DNA of 64,000 nucleotides from Clostridium sp. (GTDB lineage Bacteria > Bacillota > Clostridia > Clostridiales > Clostridiaceae): contig JAQUXS010000003.1 in assembly GCA_028692255.1 (NCBI GenBank), positions 27,523-91,522 of the forward strand, given 5' to 3'. The translations under genes were made by a program, and so were the position numbers. Each line of letters starts with the position of its first letter. Position 1 is the first letter of the stretch. This document shows positions 63,669-64,000 of this stretch, one piece after another. The notes under the pieces are model-generated. The model did not search any database and was not told the origin of the DNA. It saw only the letters and a list, made by a program, of their open reading frames with translations.

Positions 63669-64000
63669 TTATTTCCCTCCTAAAATATATTTTTCTGACA
63701 TGATGGCTGCAATTGTACCATCGCTTACAGCTGTTGTAAGCTGCCTTATTTCTTTTTGTCTTACATCCCCTGCTGCAAATACTCCACTTATATTTGTCAT
63801 CATATTATCATCTGTTTCAATATAACCATTTTCAGTTAATTTAATGTATTCACTAAATAAATCTGTTTTGGGGGCATATCCAACATAAGCAAAAATACCG
63901 TCTGCATGTATTTCACTTTCTTCATCTGTATTTCTATCTCTAATAATTATCTTTTCTATTTTATTATCTCCTAATACATGTACAACCTCAGCATTCCATA
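63669..64000 (-). CDS. Thioredoxin-reductase-like flavoprotein, C-terminal part (runs off window)
   Basis: About 110 C-terminal residues, reading WNAEVVHVLGDNKIEKIIIR, then DGIFAYVGYAPKT and the FAD-binding motif GVFAAGDVRQKEIRQLTTAVSDG, ending ILGGK. This is the end of the second FAD lobe of TrxB-type enzymes. The CxxC centre lies outside the window. It is first in a flavoprotein-glutaredoxin-rubredoxin group. Without the rest, TrxB and the AhpF-related Cp34 type cannot be separated. Confidence 0.88.
   Translation of the reverse strand, partial: WNAEVVHVLGDNKIEKIIIRDRNTDEESEIHADGIFAYVGYAPKTDLFSEYIKLTENGYIETDDNMMTNISGVFAAGDVRQKEIRQLTTAVSDGTIAAIMSEKYILGGK

Overview
The window is low-GC, AT-rich Firmicute DNA and looks like a solventogenic or otherwise saccharolytic, spore-forming Clostridium. 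Several protein sequences resemble what I remember of C. acetobutylicum, but species is inferred and was not searched. Supporting signs are SpoVG with a sigma-H-type promoter, strong AGGAGG ribosome sites with many TTG/GTG starts, type III glutamine synthetase, rubredoxin, an H-NOX chemoreceptor and a sigma-54-type PTS operon.

Layout. 1-10.6 kb: the Firmicute purR-spoVG-glmU-prs-pth-mfd block (minus strand), interrupted between prs and pth by a two-component system plus an HtrA-like protease; murC diverges on the plus strand. 10.6-14.4 kb: a heterodimeric multidrug ABC exporter with its own consensus promoter, a 28-codon leader peptide and a terminator/antiterminator arrangement (probable ribosome-mediated attenuation). 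14.4-25.2 kb: YtrA-type GntR/ABC operon, tRNA-Pro, HAD phosphatase, ComB, a PucR-type regulator with an MsmX-like ATPase, two radical SAM proteins, a lipoprotein and a YkvI-like transporter. 25.2-26.2 kb: a gene-free stretch with an IS256-family remnant and TGATCA-rich repeats. 26.2-30.5 kb: H-NOX chemoreceptor, an XRE/S24-like regulator, a DUF3783-like protein, cyclophilin, murI. 30.5-38.3 kb: glnN, asd, a YgiQ-type radical SAM protein, MATE pump and MarR regulator. 38.5-42.8 kb: XRE-cupin regulator with potABCD. 42.9-45.6 kb: a LevR/CelR-type sigma-54 activator. 45.7-51.6 kb: oppABCDF ending in an unannotated 55-aa membrane protein. 52-55 kb: proBA divergent from proC through a symmetric promoter. 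55.5-59.3 kb: a beta-glucoside PTS operon (EIIA-EIIB-bglA-EIIC) behind a near-perfect -24/-12 promoter. 59.5-63.2 kb: asnS divergent from asnB. 63.2-64 kb: rubredoxin, glutaredoxin-like protein and the end of a thioredoxin-reductase-like flavoprotein.

Themes. Nitrogen and amino-acid metabolism recur (glnN, asnB/asnS, asd, proABC, opp, murI). Regulation is unusually readable: attenuation, sigma-H, sigma-54, palindromic operators and overlapping divergent promoters. Two dispersed non-coding families stand out: TGATCA-rich repeats that lie directly behind five stop codons, and terminator hairpins sharing a GCACTA-T(n)-TAG core at four sites. All functions are inferred from reading the sequence; no database search was run.
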